From an uncultured Lachnospiraceae bacterium (GTDB lineage Bacteria > Bacillota > Clostridia > Lachnospirales > Lachnospiraceae): 64,000 nucleotides of DNA. The stretch is taken from assembly GCA_946614165.1 (NCBI GenBank), contig CAMOGQ010000001.1, positions 52,503 to 116,502 on the forward strand, written 5' to 3'. The translations under genes and the position numbers were made by a program. Every line of letters starts with the position of its first letter. Position 1 is the first letter of the stretch. Shown piece by piece: positions 48,601 to 57,350 of this stretch. Below the pieces are notes generated by a model. That model worked only from the letters and a program-made list of their open reading frames with translations. It did no database searches and had not been told where the DNA came from.

Positions 48601-49936
48601 CATGAGCGACACCAGCGCCCTGCTTTCCTCGGGCCTGAGCATCAATATCTACGGCACCGACCTGAACAGGGTCGAGGAAATCGCCGAGGATGTGCGCGGC
48701 ATGGTCCGGAAGCTGGAGGGCGTGGAAGAGGTCTCCGAAAGAGAGGACCAGACCGAGGCGGCCCTGCATCTGATCATCGACAAGGACAAGGCCATGTCCT
48801 ACGGCCTGACCGTGGCCCAGATCTACGGCCAGATCGCGGCCAGGCTGTCCACCTCCGTGACAAGCACCTCCATCTCCGTAGGGGATTCCGACTACGACGT
48901 CCTGATCCTGGACGAGACCGATCCCCTGACAAGGGAGAACCTGATGGATATGGAGTTTGACTCTTCTGCCGCCTCCGCCATGTCCGGGGCCGGCATGGGA
49001 AGCACCATGGGCGGCGCATCCATGGGCGGCGCATCCATGGGAGGAGGCTCCGCTTCCTCGCTCATGGCCATGATGGGCGGCGCCGGGACGGATGAGACCG
49101 GTGAGGCAGAGGAAGAAGAGGATACGGTCCACAGACTGCACGAGTTCGCCACCCTGGAGACGACGGACTCCCTCAGCTCCATCCGCCGCAAGAACCTGAC
49201 CAACTATCTGACGGTCTCGGCCAGCCTGAAAGAGGGCTACAATACCACCCTGCTCTCCAGAGAGCTGCAGAAGGACCTGGACGCCTATGAGACTCCCAGA
49301 GGCTACACCATCGAGATCGAGGGCGAAGCCAGTCAGGTAAGGGACATGCTGAAACAGATGATCGAGCTGATCCTTCTGGCCTTCATGTTCATCTACATGG
49401 TCATGGTGGCGGAGTTCCAGAGCCTCCTGTCCCCCTTCATCATCATCTTTACCATTCCCCTGGCCTTCACCGGCGGCATGCTGGGCCTGATCGCCGCGGG
49501 AGAACAGCTTTCCCTCCTGTCCCTGATGGGCTTTGCCATCCTGATGGGCACCGTCGTCAACAACGGCATCGTCTTCGTGGACTATGCCAACGAGCTGAGA
49601 AAGGGCGGCCTGGAGAGAAGGGATGCCCTGGTATCCACCGGCCTGACCCGTATGAGGCCCATCCTCATGACGGCCCTGACCACCATCCTGGCCATGAGCC
49701 AGCTGATCTTCGGAAGCGGCATGGGCAGCCAGATGGGCAGGGGCATGGCCATCGTCATCGCGGGCGGCCTGATCTACGGCACCCTGATGACCCTGTATAT
49801 CATCCCTGTCATGTATGACATCCTCTTCCGCAGACAGCCCCGGGATATCGATACCGGAGACGATCTGGACGAAGTGCCGGACGACGCGGCAGAATTCCTG
49901 GAGCAGCTGGCCAGGGAGAGGGCAGCGGAGGCCTGA
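45653..49936 (+). CDS. RND-superfamily efflux permease (AcrB/HAE1-like) with a large helical insertion
   Basis: MERFSVKKPFTILVAVISVIVLGIVSFTKMPLDLLPE, GLSLGIGMLVDNSIVVMENIFRL, GFAILMGTVVNNGIVFVDYANELR; Ala/Gln-rich helical region about 46206-47240. Confidence 0.93.
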   Translation: MERFSVKKPFTILVAVISVIVLGIVSFTKMPLDLLPELSLPYLMVITTYPGASPEKVRKEISGPVENALGTVSNVENVYSVSSENFSMVQLEFVDGTNMDSAMVKVSSAIDQLNGNLPETASTPTILELSMDMLATAYVGIEREDYDIYEISDYVERSLLPYMERQEGVASVSAIGLVDRTVEVRLNKQKIDSLNDRLQKEARDKLSDAEKQLDDALEQVEDGQKQLESQESSFGSTLAKGVFGALDGPVKTISSAMRSGINSLIDRVLSLQSSADGIGGMSDTAREAAEDARKAFEEAQSDVQTLTEAVQKAQADYEKAMEDLANVSQEAAGEALPGLQEAADLAAQALQEAQSDLTAARARMEEAAAKVAETASQAVSTIDAAGIREEVEGIVADLREAASVLDGGSLSSLMSAANKLGSVMPRIQALLNRIRAMDTGSQMADPISAVTAGLYALEGSVDRIPSVLDSLEAVYGGLTQAQLSAAVGFSTAASQLLGAQSQLKSAQTQFEQTREQAMNAANLDALLSMTTLSSMIYAQNFSMPAGYISDANDNSWLLKIGDEFESSDDIAQALLCDIDAVGTVRLDDVADITVTDNAGKSYASLNGNPAILLAIYKGSSSGTNEVSRNIAAAMAELEERDEGLHMVTLMDQGSYISIIVGDILRSMGLGALLAILILALFLKDVRPTLVVGISIPLSVMCALLLMYFSGLSLNIMTLSGLSLGIGMLVDNSIVVMENIFRLRGRGLAAPRAAVQGARQVSGSIIASTLTTVCVFAPMVFTKGTVRSLLVPLALSISFCLLASLIVAMSVVPAAGSTLLRNTAPKKNRIMEKIQAAYAESLRWCLSHKLVPLAVAALLLAVCIARLVSTGIVVLPEMNGDDIQVSIQTPEGLEREESYARVDQVMEAVKGVDGVGDVGIMDSGSTVGLLGSFGGSSDSYGGYLCYVRPVEGAAFSGDMDRICADIEQAVSGIDAEITVSNGGGMSDTSALLSSGLSINIYGTDLNRVEEIAEDVRGMVRKLEGVEEVSEREDQTEAALHLIIDKDKAMSYGLTVAQIYGQIAARLSTSVTSTSISVGDSDYDVLILDETDPLTRENLMDMEFDSSAASAMSGAGMGSTMGGASMGGASMGGGSASSLMAMMGGAGTDETGEAEEEEDTVHRLHEFATLETTDSLSSIRRKNLTNYLTVSASLKEGYNTTLLSRELQKDLDAYETPRGYTIEIEGEASQVRDMLKQMIELILLAFMFIYMVMVAEFQSLLSPFIIIFTIPLAFTGGMLGLIAAGEQLSLLSLMGFAILMGTVVNNGIVFVDYANELRKGGLERRDALVSTGLTRMRPILMTALTTILAMSQLIFGSGMGSQMGRGMAIVIAGGLIYGTLMTLYIIPVMYDILFRRQPRDIDTGDDLDEVPDDAAEFLEQLARERAAEA
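49007..49036 (+). repeat. Two perfect 15-bp tandem copies encoding MGGAS within a Met/Gly-rich loop
   Basis: ATGGGCGGCGCATCC x2 followed by ATGGGAGGAGGC. Confidence 0.9.
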
Positions 49937-49959
49937 AAAAAACCATAAAAAGCACTGCC

Positions 49960-50001
49960 GGACCCGGCGGGAGCGTCATGCCCCCGCCGGGTCCTTCTTT
50001 C
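49960..50001 (+). terminator. Intrinsic terminator downstream of the RND gene
   Basis: GGACCCGGCGGG...CCCGCCGGGTCC followed by TTCTTT. Confidence 0.75.
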
Positions 50002-50231
50002 CGGAAAAGGTACAGGATGGTATAATAGCAGGCAGAAGGAAAAGGAAAAGGACCGGCCTCCCTGCCAGAGGGGCAGGAGCCGCAGATGATACCGCTGCGG
50101 CCTTTATTTTTACCCTGCAGAGGCTTTTTCTCCCGCCCGGCGGGCAGATAGGCGCCATGCGGAAAAAGAGCCTCAGAGGGGCGTTTTGAGGGCCGGGGAC
50201 AATAGAGAGAGAAAGGATACAGAGGAAACAT

Positions 50232-50588
50232 ATGGCGGAAAATCTTGACAGGGATACAGAGAACAGAAGGGAAGAGGAAAAGGCCGATCCGGTCAGGAAG
50301 GACCTTTACGGGATCCTCTACTACCTCTACGGGGAAGCCAACTACGGATCCTATCAGGGGCTGCGCTTCAGGGTGGCCAGGAACCCTCTGGAGCACGTAT
50401 TCTACGTGCCGGAAGCCAAAAGAGGGCCGGCCACCCTGCAGGTCATCTGCTGGAAGGGGCCCATGAACTTTGCCTCCACGCCGGAGGAAGAGAAGACCGT
50501 GCGGGACTTCGAATTTTCCCCGGAGGGGATCGACCAGGCGGCGGCCTGGATCTATGAGGAGCAGGCCAGGATCTTCGGCAAAGCCTGA
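50232..50588 (+). CDS. Hypothetical protein, 118 aa
   Basis: ORF with RBS-like AGAGGAAAC, own terminator and candidate promoter upstream; no family recognised. Confidence 0.65.
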   Translation: MAENLDRDTENRREEEKADPVRKDLYGILYYLYGEANYGSYQGLRFRVARNPLEHVFYVPEAKRGPATLQVICWKGPMNFASTPEEEKTVRDFEFSPEGIDQAAAWIYEEQARIFGKA

Positions 50589-50743
50589 AGAATTGTGGAA
50601 AACAGAGAAAATATTTGTTAAATTTCTCTGTTTTCAGTACAAAGTGCCGATAAATGAAGTACAATGATGGGGGAGAGAAGGACTGCGCCGTCCGGGGGAC
50701 CGGGAGGGGCGTCAGGAGAAGAAAGCCCGAAAGGAGTATTTCC

Positions 50744-52156
50744 ATGCCAAAGCACAGTGAGAGGATCTGCATCATCGGCGGCGGCCCCGCCGGGATCTCC
50801 GCAGCCATGTACCTGGAAAAAAAGGGATACATGAACTATACGGTATATGAGAAGCAGGGCAGGGTCGGAGGCAAGGCCCATTCGCCCAGGATCTTCGCAG
50901 GCGGGGAGGAGAGGACCTATGAGACCGGCGCCATCATGGGCGCCAGGACCTACTTTGCCGTCAGCGAAGTGGAGAAGTTCGGGGGAGAGACCCACGACGA
51001 CGGCCCCTCCATGCGCCGCATGTACAGGGATAAGGACGGCTATGTGATCCATCCCTTCGAGATCGGGGAGGATTTTTCCCTGTCCAGGGCCCTGGGCCTT
51101 CTGAAGCTGAAAAGACAGATGAAAAAGCTGGTCAGGCTCATGAACACCAAGTACCGGGGCTATGACACCTACGGTCATGTGGGCGTGGCAAAGGGCGAAT
51201 TCTTCGGCCTTTCCAAGGAAGTGGACCGGCCCCTGCACAGGATCAGGGGACGCAATCCCAACCTGAAGGATCTGGCCCTGCCCTTCTCGGAATTCTGCAG
51301 GATCAACGGGGTGGAGGAGGTCCAGAGGATCTGGCTCGGTCCCTACACCTCCTTCGGATACGGCTATTTCGACGAGATCCCCGCGGCCTATGTGATGAAA
51401 TATCTGGATACCACCACGGCCATAGAGTTCGTGAACATGCGGCTCTGGACCTGGAAGAGGGGCACCCAGTCCATCTATGAGGCGGCCAACAGAAAGCTCC
51501 GCCATCCGGCCTGCCTGAATACGGAGGTCATCGGAGTGGAGCGCCCCGTTGAGGGAAAGAGCGGAAAGATCAGGGTCACCCTCCGGGACGGGGAAGGAGA
51601 AAGGACAGAGGAATTCGACAGACTGATCGTCACCTCTCCTCTGGACTGGTTTTTGAACATCGCCGACGCCGGAGAGGAGGAAAAGGATCTCTTTTCGAAG
51701 ATCATCCACGAGAAATACGTGGACTTCACGGCCCTTTTCGAAACGGGAGAGGGACCGGATATTTCCGGCTACATCTTCGACAACATGACCCCGGACCGCC
51801 GGGGCCACGCCATGGTCTACTACCACAGGTGGGAAGACCTGGGCAGGGACTGCCCCTGCCCCGTCTATGCCCTCAGGAACCATACGGGCGATGCGGACGT
51901 ACCCTATGAGGAGACCATCCGCCTGATGGAGGAGGACATGAAAAAGTGCGGCTTCCCCGTAAAGGAAAGGCTCTTCGAGCAGGAATCCTACTACTGTCCC
52001 CATATCAGCCCTACGGACTACGCGGCGGGCTGGTACGACAGACTGGACGTCCTGCAGGGCAGATGCGGCACCTATTATGCGGGCGAGATCCTCTCCTTCG
52101 GGGACATGGAGGACACCTGCGCAGCCTCCAGAGACATCGTGGGCAGATTTTTCTGA
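50744..52156 (+). CDS. FAD-dependent NAD(P)-binding oxidoreductase (amine-oxidase-like fold)
   Basis: ICIIGGGPAGISAAMYLEKKGYMNYTVYEKQGRVGGKAHS dinucleotide-binding motif; start at ATG 50744. Confidence 0.85.
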   Translation: MPKHSERICIIGGGPAGISAAMYLEKKGYMNYTVYEKQGRVGGKAHSPRIFAGGEERTYETGAIMGARTYFAVSEVEKFGGETHDDGPSMRRMYRDKDGYVIHPFEIGEDFSLSRALGLLKLKRQMKKLVRLMNTKYRGYDTYGHVGVAKGEFFGLSKEVDRPLHRIRGRNPNLKDLALPFSEFCRINGVEEVQRIWLGPYTSFGYGYFDEIPAAYVMKYLDTTTAIEFVNMRLWTWKRGTQSIYEAANRKLRHPACLNTEVIGVERPVEGKSGKIRVTLRDGEGERTEEFDRLIVTSPLDWFLNIADAGEEEKDLFSKIIHEKYVDFTALFETGEGPDISGYIFDNMTPDRRGHAMVYYHRWEDLGRDCPCPVYALRNHTGDADVPYEETIRLMEEDMKKCGFPVKERLFEQESYYCPHISPTDYAAGWYDRLDVLQGRCGTYYAGEILSFGDMEDTCAASRDIVGRFF

Positions 52157-52190
52157 AAAACAAAGACAAAAAACAGGGTGAGGAACGAAT

Positions 52191-55004
52191 ATGGGAAAAT
52201 CATTTGCTGAGTGGAAACCCGGCGATCCGATGATCAACGAATGGGACTATTTCCAGGATCCGGACTATGTGGCCGAGGATCCCGAAAAGGAAAAAATGGT
52301 CCTGCAGCTGGCCTGCATGATCACGGACCGCTATGTCAAGCGCTATACCAGAAAACTGAATAACCGGGATCCGGAATACTGGGCCCTGGACCATATCCTG
52401 TCCAAGAAGGAGGTGGCCTTCTGCCTGTCCTTCAAAAAGACAAGAAAGCTCTATACGCCGGCCCAACTGGCCGGGATGAACCGGATGTCCCTGGAAAAGA
52501 CGGAAAAGATGCTCAGGCGTCTGTGCTGGATCGGCATCGTGGAGATGGTCCGCCGCCCGGAGGAGCCCCACGACAAGATGTACAACGTGCCCATCTTTGT
52601 CCCCGGCTCCGCCGAGTTCATGATGATGAACGACAAGCTGACGGACAAGTTCCCGGAGATGGCCACCTTCTTCAACCTCATGACCCAGCTGCCCCTGGCC
52701 GGCATCACCCAGATGGTGCCCCCCGGAGGAGCCGGCATCGGCATGCACGTCATTCCCGTGGAAAAGGCCATCGAGACCGAGAACCAGTCGGTGTCCGTGG
52801 AGCACATCTCCCACTGGCTCAGGAAATACGACAAGATCTCCATCGGCATCTGCACCTGCCGCAAGCAGCAGAGGATCCGGGGAGAGGGCAGCGGCGAGAT
52901 CGAGGGCGAGTACTGCATGGGCCTGGGCGACCTGGCGGAATATTCCGTGGACAGGGGCATGGGCCGCTACATCACCTACGACGAGGCCATCGAGACTTTA
53001 AAGAGAGCCGAGCGCCACGGCTATGTCCACCAGATCACCAACATCGACGGGGAAGACAAGATCGTGGCCATCTGCAACTGCGCGCCCGGCGTATGCAACG
53101 CCCTGCGCACCTCCCAGCTCTTCAATACCCCCAACATGTCCGCCTCCGCCTACAGGGCCCACGTGGACAGGGAAAAGTGCGTGGCCTGCGGCAAGTGCGT
53201 GGAGGTCTGCCCCGTGGGCGCGGCAAAACTGGGCCAGAAGCTCTGCACGAAGAACGGCCCCGTGGTCTATCCCCTTACGGAGCTGCCGGACGCCCAGTCC
53301 TGGGGACCCGACAAGTGGAACTACAACTACAGGGACGACGCCAAGGTGGGCTGCTATCCCACCGGCACGGCTCCCTGCAAGACGGCCTGCCCTGCCCACC
53401 TGGCCATCCAGGGCTATATCAAAATGGCTTCCGAGGGCCGATACCGGGAGGCCCTGGAGCTGATCAAGCAGGACAACCCCTTCCCCGCCGTCTGCGGCGC
53501 CGTCTGCAACAGGCGCTGTGAGGACGCCTGCACCAGGGGCACCATCGACAAGCCCCTGGCCATCGACGAGATCAAGAAATATATCGCCTCCCTGGACCTG
53601 AAGGCAGAGGACCGCTACATTCCTCTGTGCGAGAACGGGGAAGGAAAGTTCTATCCCCAGAAGATCGCCGTGATCGGTGCCGGCCCCGCCGGCCTCTCCG
53701 CCGCCTACTTCTTAAGGCGCAGCGGCTATCCCGTGACGGTCTTCGAGAAGGAAAAGAGGCCCGGCGGCATGCTGATGAACGGCATCCCCAGCTTCCGTCT
53801 GGAAAAGGACGTGATCGAAGCCGAGATCGATGTCATCCGCCGGATGGGCGCCGAGATCCGCTGCGGCGTGGAGGTGGGAAGGGACATTACCCTGGATGAA
53901 CTCAGAAGGGAAGGCTATAAGGCCTTCTACCTTGCCATCGGCGCTCAGGGCGGCCGCATGGCGGGCGTGCCCGGCGAGGACGCAGAGGGCGTTCAGACCG
54001 GCGTGGAATTCCTCAGAAAGATCAACCTGGACCGCAGCATTGCCCTGAAGGGGGATACGGTCGTCGTGGGCGGCGGCAACGTGGCCGTGGACGTGGCAAG
54101 GACGGCCCTCAGGGCAGGCGCTGACAAAGTCACCATGCTCTGCCTGGAATCCAGGGAAGAGATGCCGGCGGCCAGGGACGAAGTGGAAGAGGCCCTGGAG
54201 GAAGGCATCGAAGTGATGAACGGCTGGGGACCCGGGGAGATCCTTACGGAAAAGGGAAAGGTGACCGGCATCGTCTTTAAGAAGTGCACCTCCGTGAAGG
54301 ATGCGGAAGGACGCTTCAACCCTTCCTACGACGAGGAAGAGACCATGACCCTTTCCTGCGAAAACGTCCTTCTCTCCATCGGACAGTCCGTGGAATGGGG
54401 GAGCCTGCTGGAAGGCAGCCGGGTAGAGCTTAACAGGAACGGAACGGCCATAGCGGATCCCGTTACCCTGCAGACCGCGGAGCCGGATATCTTCGTGGGC
54501 GGCGACGTCTTTACGGGGCCCAGGTTCGCCATCGACGCCATCGCGTCGGGCCGTGAGGGCTGTGAGTCCATTCACCGCTTCGTCCATCCCGGCCAGTCCC
54601 TGACTCTGGCCAGAGACCTGCGCCGTTTCATCGAGCTGGACAAGGACGACATCGTGGTGGAGGAATTCGACAACGCAAAGCGCCAGATCCCCGGAAAGAA
54701 GGCCGGCGTGGCATCAGCTACCTTCGACGACCTGCGCCTGACCCTGACGGAAGACCAGGTAAAGGCCGAGGCAAAGCGCTGCCTGGGGTGCGGTGCCACC
54801 ACCGTGGACTACAACCGCTGCATCGGCTGCGGCCTGTGCACCACCCGCTGCGAGTTCGACGCCATCCATCTGACCAGGGATGTGCCCGAAGCCAGCACAA
54901 TGTATTCCTGCGAGGAAAAATTCCTTCCCATCGGAGCCTACGCCGCAAAGAGGGGCGTGAAGATCGCTTCCTCCGCCCTGCTGAAAACCATTAAGAAGAA
55001 ATAA
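52191..55004 (+). CDS. Multidomain Fe-S flavoprotein: winged-helix-like N-terminus, ferredoxin clusters, GltD-like FAD/NAD(P) module, C-terminal ferredoxin
   Basis: CVACGKCVEVCPVG; GltD-like CKTACPAHLAIQGYI...CGAVCNRRCEDACTRG; IAVIGAGPAGLSAAYFLRRSGYPVTVFE; VVVGGGNVAVDVARTALR; CIGCGLCTTRCEFDAI. Confidence 0.88.
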   Translation: MGKSFAEWKPGDPMINEWDYFQDPDYVAEDPEKEKMVLQLACMITDRYVKRYTRKLNNRDPEYWALDHILSKKEVAFCLSFKKTRKLYTPAQLAGMNRMSLEKTEKMLRRLCWIGIVEMVRRPEEPHDKMYNVPIFVPGSAEFMMMNDKLTDKFPEMATFFNLMTQLPLAGITQMVPPGGAGIGMHVIPVEKAIETENQSVSVEHISHWLRKYDKISIGICTCRKQQRIRGEGSGEIEGEYCMGLGDLAEYSVDRGMGRYITYDEAIETLKRAERHGYVHQITNIDGEDKIVAICNCAPGVCNALRTSQLFNTPNMSASAYRAHVDREKCVACGKCVEVCPVGAAKLGQKLCTKNGPVVYPLTELPDAQSWGPDKWNYNYRDDAKVGCYPTGTAPCKTACPAHLAIQGYIKMASEGRYREALELIKQDNPFPAVCGAVCNRRCEDACTRGTIDKPLAIDEIKKYIASLDLKAEDRYIPLCENGEGKFYPQKIAVIGAGPAGLSAAYFLRRSGYPVTVFEKEKRPGGMLMNGIPSFRLEKDVIEAEIDVIRRMGAEIRCGVEVGRDITLDELRREGYKAFYLAIGAQGGRMAGVPGEDAEGVQTGVEFLRKINLDRSIALKGDTVVVGGGNVAVDVARTALRAGADKVTMLCLESREEMPAARDEVEEALEEGIEVMNGWGPGEILTEKGKVTGIVFKKCTSVKDAEGRFNPSYDEEETMTLSCENVLLSIGQSVEWGSLLEGSRVELNRNGTAIADPVTLQTAEPDIFVGGDVFTGPRFAIDAIASGREGCESIHRFVHPGQSLTLARDLRRFIELDKDDIVVEEFDNAKRQIPGKKAGVASATFDDLRLTLTEDQVKAEAKRCLGCGATTVDYNRCIGCGLCTTRCEFDAIHLTRDVPEASTMYSCEEKFLPIGAYAAKRGVKIASSALLKTIKKK

Positions 55005-55075
55005 GAGGGCGGAAAAAGTCTTTGAGAAACAAAGTCTTACAAAGACTTATGAAATCAAATCTGAGAGCATAAAAA

Positions 55076-55115
55076 AGACACCGGCCGGAGCGATCCGGCC
55101 GGTGTCTCTTTATAT
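55076..55115. terminator. Bidirectional terminator between convergent genes
   Basis: AGACACCGGCCGG...CCGGCCGGTGTCT with A-run on the left and T-rich right flank. Confidence 0.85.
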
Positions 55116-55186
55116 GCGTTAAAAAATATTCCGGGCTGCCTGCTTTGATCAGGTTTTCCCTGCCTGCCCTTTTACGGCGCCGCACT

Positions 55187-56041
55187 TCATGCGTCCCTGA
55201 ATTCCTGGGGAACGCTGATCTCTTCCACGGAGTCGAAGCTTTTAAAGGTCACGGTCAGGTCCATGGCCTTCAGGCTGATGCCGCTCAGCTTTGTCTGGGA
55301 GGCGATCGTGTTGACGAAGTCCGTATCGCTTACGGTCAGGGCATAGGGAAGGAGAGACTCCTTGTCGATATAGATGTCCGCAGGCGTCTTCTGGTCGCCG
55401 AAATCCACTTCGGTCCCTTCCTTCTGCAGCATGGAAAGGTCTGCGGAAGAGGTCAGGAACTCATAGATCAGAGAGGAAGGGAATCTGGCGTGGATCAGAT
55501 AGCACTCCTTTTCATCCCGGGTCACAGTGCCTTCCTCCATGCTGATGGTGTCGTCGCTGACGGCCTTCCAGGCACCGAAGAGAGCTTTGTACCAGGGCTC
55601 CTTGTCCTGAGATCCGGCCTCCTGCGCGGGAAGGACCTTCCTGCCGTACATCCCCATGATATTGGTGTACATGACGGTGTCTTCGCCCTCGGGGACGGTG
55701 TAGATCTCCATGGGAATGTCCCCCAGGAGGGGAATGCCCAGGCTCAGGCTGCCGTTTCCGTGCATGGCGGAGGGAGAGGACGTGGTCTCGCAGGCCATGG
55801 AAAGTGCTATGGTCCCGGTGGCATGTTCTCCCATGGGAAGGGCTATGCCCAGCAGGGACTGGCTCAGAGCGGAGGTATCCACTTCGGCCCCCAGCTGCAG
55901 ATCCAGATCCATGACGGCAGACTTCGTTTTCTGAAGGTTGGAGTAGGCCTGGCCCGCTATGACGGCGCTGGTGAGCTTATGACTGCAGCCCGAAAGAAGA
56001 AGGAGAGCCGCTGCTGCAAGGATCAGTAATTTCTTTTTCAT
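55187..56041 (-). CDS. Putative lipoprotein, LolA/LppX-like fold possible
   Basis: MKKKLLILAAAALLLLSGCSHK lipobox; start at 56041. Confidence 0.75.
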   Translation of the reverse strand: MKKKLLILAAAALLLLSGCSHKLTSAVIAGQAYSNLQKTKSAVMDLDLQLGAEVDTSALSQSLLGIALPMGEHATGTIALSMACETTSSPSAMHGNGSLSLGIPLLGDIPMEIYTVPEGEDTVMYTNIMGMYGRKVLPAQEAGSQDKEPWYKALFGAWKAVSDDTISMEEGTVTRDEKECYLIHARFPSSLIYEFLTSSADLSMLQKEGTEVDFGDQKTPADIYIDKESLLPYALTVSDTDFVNTIASQTKLSGISLKAMDLTVTFKSFDSVEEISVPQEFRDA

Positions 56042-56135
56042 GATCAAATCCTCCCGTCTGAAGATGAATGGTTTTTTAAGTTTCATCCTCATTCTAGCAC
56101 AGGAGGCGGAAGGCACGGGCCCTTTCTTGTTAAAA

Positions 56136-57146
56136 TCAGGAGATGTTGGACCGGATGTTTCCGTAGATCCTCAGCTCGTTTGAGGACTCGGCCAGAAGGC
56201 GGATGACATCGTCCATGCCGGTGGCCGTCAGGTCTCCCGTGAACTCGGCAAAGAACATGTACTCCCAGTTGTGTTCGGGAATGGGCCTGGACTCCAGCCG
56301 GACCAGGTTGAGGCCTCTGACGGTAAAGATGGTCAGGACTTCCTGGAGGGAGCCGGACCGGTGGGCCGTCTTGAAGGAAATGATGATCTTGTCCCTGCCC
56401 TGGGGCAGCTCCATCCTGGGGGAGACCACCACGAAGCGGGTGGTATTGGAGGAGTTATAGTTGATGGAGGAGGCAAGGATCTCCAGTCCGTAGATCCTGG
56501 CCGCCCGCTCCGAGCAGATGGCGGCCTTGGAAGGGTCTTTCCGCTCCGCCACCATCTTTGCGCTGCCGGCGGTGTCAGGCTGGGAGATGCGGCGCCAGTC
56601 GGGATGTTCGTTTAAAAAGCGCTCCGACTGGAAAAGGCCCTGCTCGTGGGAATAGACGGTATGGATGTCCTCCAGGCGGGTGCCGGGAAGGACGGCCAGG
56701 TTCTGGCTGACCCGCACGGAGGTCTCTCCGGTGATGAAGCAGTCATAGCCGGCCAGGAGGTCGTAGACCTGGCGGATGGCTCCCGTGGAGGAGTTTTCTA
56801 TGGGAAGGACCGCGTAGTCGGCTTTTCCTTCCGTAACGGCCCTGAAGGAGTCCTCGAACTGCCTCAGGCCCCTGGCCCTTACGGATTCCCCGAAGAAATC
56901 GATGGCGGCCATTTCGCTGAAGGAGCCGGGCTCTCCCTGGTAGACCACGAAGGGATCCTCCTTCCTTTCCCGGCTCTGGGACAGGGAGGAGAGGAAATGC
57001 TGGTATTCCTCTGCGTGGAGCCACTGGTCATGCTGCCTCTGGAAGCGGATCAGCTCCCGGCTCAGTTCGGTCTTTCTGATGTACTGCTGGAGGATCTGGT
57101 GCCCGTTTTCTTCCAGGGCGCCCATGATGCGGTCGAGATTGTGCAT
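56136..57146 (-). CDS. pheA: Prephenate dehydratase with chorismate-mutase-like N-terminal helices and ACT domain
   Basis: VVYQGEPGSFSEMAAIDFFG, LPIENSSTGAIRQVYDLL, NTTRFVVVS, ACT region KTAHRSGSLQEVLTIFTVRGLNLVRLESRPIPEHNWEYMFFAEF. Confidence 0.92.
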   Translation of the reverse strand: MHNLDRIMGALEENGHQILQQYIRKTELSRELIRFQRQHDQWLHAEEYQHFLSSLSQSRERKEDPFVVYQGEPGSFSEMAAIDFFGESVRARGLRQFEDSFRAVTEGKADYAVLPIENSSTGAIRQVYDLLAGYDCFITGETSVRVSQNLAVLPGTRLEDIHTVYSHEQGLFQSERFLNEHPDWRRISQPDTAGSAKMVAERKDPSKAAICSERAARIYGLEILASSINYNSSNTTRFVVVSPRMELPQGRDKIIISFKTAHRSGSLQEVLTIFTVRGLNLVRLESRPIPEHNWEYMFFAEFTGDLTATGMDDVIRLLAESSNELRIYGNIRSNIS

Positions 57147-57284
57147 GGCATTCCTTTCCTGCCGGATCTGGCTGAAAGCCTTTCCGCCGGGGAAAGGCTG
57201 CATTTTTTCCGGAAACAATGGCTGTATTCTACCATAAGTTCCGGCATAAGATTTACGGCAATGGTTAAAAAAGCAGAAAAACTG

Positions 57285-57293
57285 TGCTATAAT
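57285..57293 (+). promoter_or_regulatory. Candidate extended -10 element for the M24 peptidase gene
   Basis: TGCTATAAT; no strong -35 seen. Confidence 0.4.
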
Positions 57294-57350
57294 GACCCGA
57301 GGTATGCACAGGCATACCCTGACTTAAAAGAAAGACATAAGGTAGTGATT

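Noticed and set aside
56646-57350. Long N-terminal extension of the M24 peptidase ORF
   Set aside because: This part is antisense to pheA, and a promoter-like element and ATG 57351 give a normal full-length aminopeptidase P.
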